DNA from: an uncultured bacterium
GTDB lineage: Bacteria; Patescibacteriota; Patescibacteriia; UBA1558; GWA2-36-10
NCBI GenBank assembly: GCA_937912185.1
Contig: CALDOH010000151.1
Location: 1-8,667, forward strand
DNA length: 8,667 nt
Direction of reading: 5' to 3'
Shown here piece after piece: positions 6,151 through 8,667 of the stretch. Under the pieces are notes generated by a model. That model searched no databases. It saw only the letters and a program-made list of their open reading frames with translations, and was not told the DNA's origin. Position numbers and translations under genes: made by a program. Position 1 is the stretch's first letter. The number at the start of each line of letters is the position of its first letter.

Positions 6151-8223
6151 TTATAAATCTGCAGCGGCTGCTTGTAAATCTAGTTCATTTACCTTTTCCC
6201 AATCATTTTCATTGAGAATAACGATATAGTCTTCAGCTACAATATACATATAATCATTGATATACATGGCGCGTTTTACAGCATCCATGTCGACTGCCCG
6301 AACTAATTCTAGCTTATTGCTTTCATAAGAAAAGATATAGCCACCTTGACCGGCTGGGATAAAGAATATTTGATGTTTGGCATCCAATAAAAAGGCGTGA
6401 TGATTGCTTGATACCTCAGAATAGTATTCGTCAAGACTGTACTTGTCTATTTCTTTTGGTGAGTTGGCATCAGAGACATCAAAATAAGAAATCTTAACCT
6501 TACCGTTTTCTTCACCAACACCCAATACCTTATCATCAGTCACTGGATGTAAATATGATGAGTAGCCAGGTATTTTGAGTTCACCAGTCATCATTGGTTT
6601 GGAGGCGTTGGATAAATCAAGAATATAAAATGGATCAGTCCGCCGGAAAGTGACTAGGTATCCTCTATCTCCGATGAATCTAGCTGAATAAATTTCTTCA
6701 GTTAGACCTAGGTCAGTGATAGATCCTTTGACATTGAGATTTTTATCCAAAACATAAATATCATTAGCACTTTCTTCGATCCTACCAAAGCCAAACCAAC
6801 CACGGCCAATAGTAGTGGCAATTCGAAGGTTACCTTTGTATTCATCCAAGGAAAATTGATTGAGCGGTGTACCAGGTACTACTCCATTGGCTTTTATATC
6901 AAGATTGTCTAAGGATATTTTTACAATACCACTTTTGACCAAGTTACGTTTATTTTCATTCATGTAATCAGCGATCCTATTTTCAAATTCGTTTTCTAAT
7001 CTTAATTCCTCATCTTTATCGATTGATTGGAGCCATTTTTGCATCAGAGTTTCCATTTCTACCATTTTGGCTCGATAGCTGATGTCATAAGAGTTAAGCT
7101 TGCTCATTTGTGACATTATTTCACTCGGTATCAAATCATTAGCTTTTGTAGCCAAAAAATTGTACATAAATTGAAATTCATCGAGTGGCTGATCATAGGT
7201 AATAAATAAGTTGTCTTCTGACATATAAGTTACAGAAGAATAGCCACTACCAAGGAAAGCAACCTTATCTAGGGTTTGGCCAGATTTTATATCCAAAGTA
7301 ACAACATTAAAACTAATGTCAGCAGCGCTTGGGTTTTTTGGATGGTAGATAGATCCACAGTCTAGGCTGGTAGTAATGCCATCTATCTCCAGTAGTGGCA
7401 TTGGACAAGTATAATCATAACCTAGGTAAGTAGTAGTAACTAAATAAATTTTATCACCCATCAAGCGAGCGCTGCGGTAATTGTGTCTATCTTCCAGAGT
7501 CACTGTCCAAGTTTTTTGTGGGTTGGCCTCATCACTAACATCGTAGGCATAAATATAGTTACCGGCAAAAACAACCAAAGTATCATCCTTGTATAATAGA
7601 TCTCCGGTTTCTAAAATTTGAGAATCTAATCCCAGTTCTGCTGGTGGCCAAGCTTTAATCAAACTAGTTTTGGCGCTAGGATATTCCTGTGGTGGCAAAG
7701 CAACACCCGGAGCAATATCTATGTCCATCATCGGTTGTATTAGACCAGGCTCTCTATAATAGTATCTAGCCGTTCCAGAAAAGAAAATTTCCTTGCCGTC
7801 AGTTTTGAGAATGTCTGGTTCATCAATACCAACTACCTGAACATTGGTGTCAGATACACGGTCTGGACCAACTTGACCAAGTTGTATATTTTTTACACTA
7901 TCTATACCCCACTCATCAGTACCAGCGGCCGGTGCGGCGTCCAGCATAATCTCATTTCTGGCAAAACTATTATAACCATTCATTTCTTTAATTTCACTCA
8001 AATAAGTCTGCAATTCTTCTGGTGATTGAAAGGCAGCTATTGCTGTAGTATTTGGTGAAGATAAATTGAATGGGTTTGCTAAGCGGGCTAAGATGTCATA
8101 ATTAATACTCTGATCACGAATCAGGCTGGCAGATAGTATAAAGACCAAACTAATAGCCGCTACTACTATCAGCACCATCATGGAAATGACCATGAAGCCA
8201 AAGTTGTTTTTTTCTTTACTCAT
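6151..8223 (-). CDS. Membrane-anchored extracellular beta-propeller domain protein (COG4880 / Beta_propel family)
   Basis: Protein of 690 residues with a short lysine-containing cytoplasmic tip, one membrane helix or uncleaved signal anchor (about 9-32), a linker, and a large outer part. The diagnostic family motif TNVQVVGIDEPDILKTDGKEIFF lies at 126-148. Propeller-like repeats follow, for example KIYLVTTTYLGYDY (258-271), NQFSLDEYKGNLRIATT (455-471), SARFIGDRGYLVTFRRTDPFYILDL (513-537) and YMYIVAEDYIVIL (658-670). A charged helical stretch (about 345-432) interrupts the blades; I recall a comparable helical region in archaeal members. Cys273 and Cys289 could form a disulfide. The role is unknown, perhaps surface binding or scaffolding; no catalytic residues are apparent. 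It is transcribed alone and, as an exported protein, is a likely client of the neighbouring Sec system. The family call is firm; the function is not. Confidence 0.88.
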   Translation of the reverse strand: MSKEKNNFGFMVISMMVLIVVAAISLVFILSASLIRDQSINYDILARLANPFNLSSPNTTAIAAFQSPEELQTYLSEIKEMNGYNSFARNEIMLDAAPAAGTDEWGIDSVKNIQLGQVGPDRVSDTNVQVVGIDEPDILKTDGKEIFFSGTARYYYREPGLIQPMMDIDIAPGVALPPQEYPSAKTSLIKAWPPAELGLDSQILETGDLLYKDDTLVVFAGNYIYAYDVSDEANPQKTWTVTLEDRHNYRSARLMGDKIYLVTTTYLGYDYTCPMPLLEIDGITTSLDCGSIYHPKNPSAADISFNVVTLDIKSGQTLDKVAFLGSGYSSVTYMSEDNLFITYDQPLDEFQFMYNFLATKANDLIPSEIMSQMSKLNSYDISYRAKMVEMETLMQKWLQSIDKDEELRLENEFENRIADYMNENKRNLVKSGIVKISLDNLDIKANGVVPGTPLNQFSLDEYKGNLRIATTIGRGWFGFGRIEESANDIYVLDKNLNVKGSITDLGLTEEIYSARFIGDRGYLVTFRRTDPFYILDLSNASKPMMTGELKIPGYSSYLHPVTDDKVLGVGEENGKVKISYFDVSDANSPKEIDKYSLDEYYSEVSSNHHAFLLDAKHQIFFIPAGQGGYIFSYESNKLELVRAVDMDAVKRAMYINDYMYIVAEDYIVILNENDWEKVNELDLQAAAADL

Positions 8224-8246
8224 ACTTTTATTTTAATTTTTTACAC

Positions 8247-8275
8247 ATTATATTATAACACAAAAGCCCTGTATC
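8247..8275 (-). promoter_or_regulatory. Promoter of the beta-propeller gene
   Basis: Two overlapping perfect TATAAT boxes (8257-8252 and 8252-8247) sit above the ATG at 8223. The first is preceded by TG plus one base (extended -10). For the second, a weak -35 GATACA (8275-8270, 3 of 6) stands 17 bp upstream, inside the uppS terminator hairpin. The leader would be about 17-22 nt without a Shine-Dalgarno. Confidence 0.6.
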
Positions 8276-8287
8276 ATACAGGACTTT
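8261..8287 (-). terminator. Hairpin terminator overlapping the uppS stop codon
   Basis: Ten-bp arms AAAGTCCTGT (8287-8278) and ACAGGGCTTT (8272-8263), minus-strand reading, contain one T-G wobble, enclose a 5-nt loop, and are followed by TTTTGTGTT counting the arm end. The upstream arm uses two bases of the TAA stop at 8288-8286, so termination and stop codon share sequence. Confidence 0.7.
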
Positions 8288-8667
8288 AATTACCACCAAA
8301 GCGTCGGTTGCGATTGTTGAATTCTTCGATAGCCTTATCGAGATCCTTGGGGGTAAAGGCTGGCCAGTCTTTTTTGGGAAAATAAAATTCACTGTAGACC
8401 GATTGCCAGGTCAAAAATCCAGATAAACGATGCTCCCCTGATGTTCTAATGATCATATCTGGATCTGGCATGTCTTTAGTATAAAGATATTTAGCAAACA
8501 ATTCTTGATCAATTTTATCTGGGCTTATTTTATCTTTAATTATATTTTTTACGGCCAACAGTATTTCTTGACGTCCACTATAGTTGAGGCAAACATTCAA
8601 AGTTCCTTTTCTATTATTTTTAGTTTTAGCTAAAGCTTTTTTAATACCATCTTGTAATTCATTATCA
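8286..8667 (-). CDS. uppS: Isoprenyl transferase (UppS-type cis-prenyltransferase), C-terminal part
   Basis: This enzyme condenses isopentenyl diphosphate units onto farnesyl diphosphate in cis to make undecaprenyl diphosphate, the lipid carrier for wall and surface polymers. The frame is open to the window edge; 126 residues are visible, about half of a normal 230-250-residue protein, so the start and the catalytic N-terminal Asp are outside. Diagnostic parts are LNVCLNYSGRQEI (the family NYGGR region), IIRTSGEHRLSGFLTWQS (visible residues 72-89, with the conserved R-T-S-G-E-x-R-x-S substrate-binding motif), SEFYFPKKDWPAF and the ending NNRNRRFGG. A TTG at 8600-8598 is an internal codon, not the start, because similarity continues upstream (the helix before KGTLNV). 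The exact chain length of the product cannot be told from this part. Confidence 0.93.
   Translation of the reverse strand, partial: DNELQDGIKKALAKTKNNRKGTLNVCLNYSGRQEILLAVKNIIKDKISPDKIDQELFAKYLYTKDMPDPDMIIRTSGEHRLSGFLTWQSVYSEFYFPKKDWPAFTPKDLDKAIEEFNNRNRRFGGN

Noticed and set aside
8286..8600. Separate small gene starting at the TTG at 8600
   Set aside because: The frame stays open to the window edge and the residues upstream continue the UppS pattern, so this is an internal Leu codon of a truncated gene.
1..8667. CRISPR array, insertion sequence, tRNA or attachment site
   Set aside because: No direct-repeat array, transposase, terminal inverted repeats or cloverleaf were seen. Every intergenic gap is at most 133 bp and is largely accounted for by promoters and terminators.

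Overview
All genes in this window lie on the minus strand. The DNA is AT-rich, intergenic gaps are 62-133 bp, and promoters and terminators are packed tightly. Protein character (a short SecD/SecF pair, a COG4880-type anchored beta-propeller, a sigma-region-4 protein with several winged helices, and a TraD/VirD4-like ATPase beginning with a GKTGMGKST P-loop next to a membrane protein) suggests a Candidate Phyla Radiation (Patescibacteria) genome, probably of the Parcubacteria/Falkowbacteria type. This placement is inferred from protein character alone; no marker rRNA is present.

In transcription order (right to left) the window holds: (1) 8667-8286, the C-terminal half of a UppS-type isoprenyl transferase, cut by the window edge, with a terminator hairpin overlapping its stop codon; (2) 8223-6151, a membrane-anchored extracellular beta-propeller protein with its own extended -10 promoter and terminator; (3) 6017-3419, a secD-secF operon with a good promoter, a 1-nt intergenic gap and a terminator hairpin; (4) 3296-2190, a probable transcription regulator with sigma region 4 at the N-terminus and several winged-helix segments including a HARE-HTH-like one, followed by a strong terminator; (5) 2077-1, a two-gene unit with a perfect TATAAT box, encoding a membrane protein of unknown function and, 2 nt downstream, the N-terminal part of a T4SS/HerA-type ATPase that runs off the left edge.

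Much of the window concerns the cell envelope: the lipid carrier for wall synthesis (UppS), the proton-driven SecDF protein-export motor, an exported propeller protein that would need Sec, and a membrane-linked DNA/protein-translocation-type ATPase. The regulator between the secDF and ATPase units has its own promoter and terminator.

The most interesting signal is in SecD. Where other SecDs carry the P1 periplasmic head, this one has a parvulin-type peptidyl-prolyl isomerase domain. Its sequence elements are in circularly permuted order: the strand that normally begins a parvulin (ASHIVI) lies after the strand that normally ends it (GYHII). If confirmed, this is a SecDF motor with a built-in, topologically rearranged prolyl isomerase on the substrate-receiving side.
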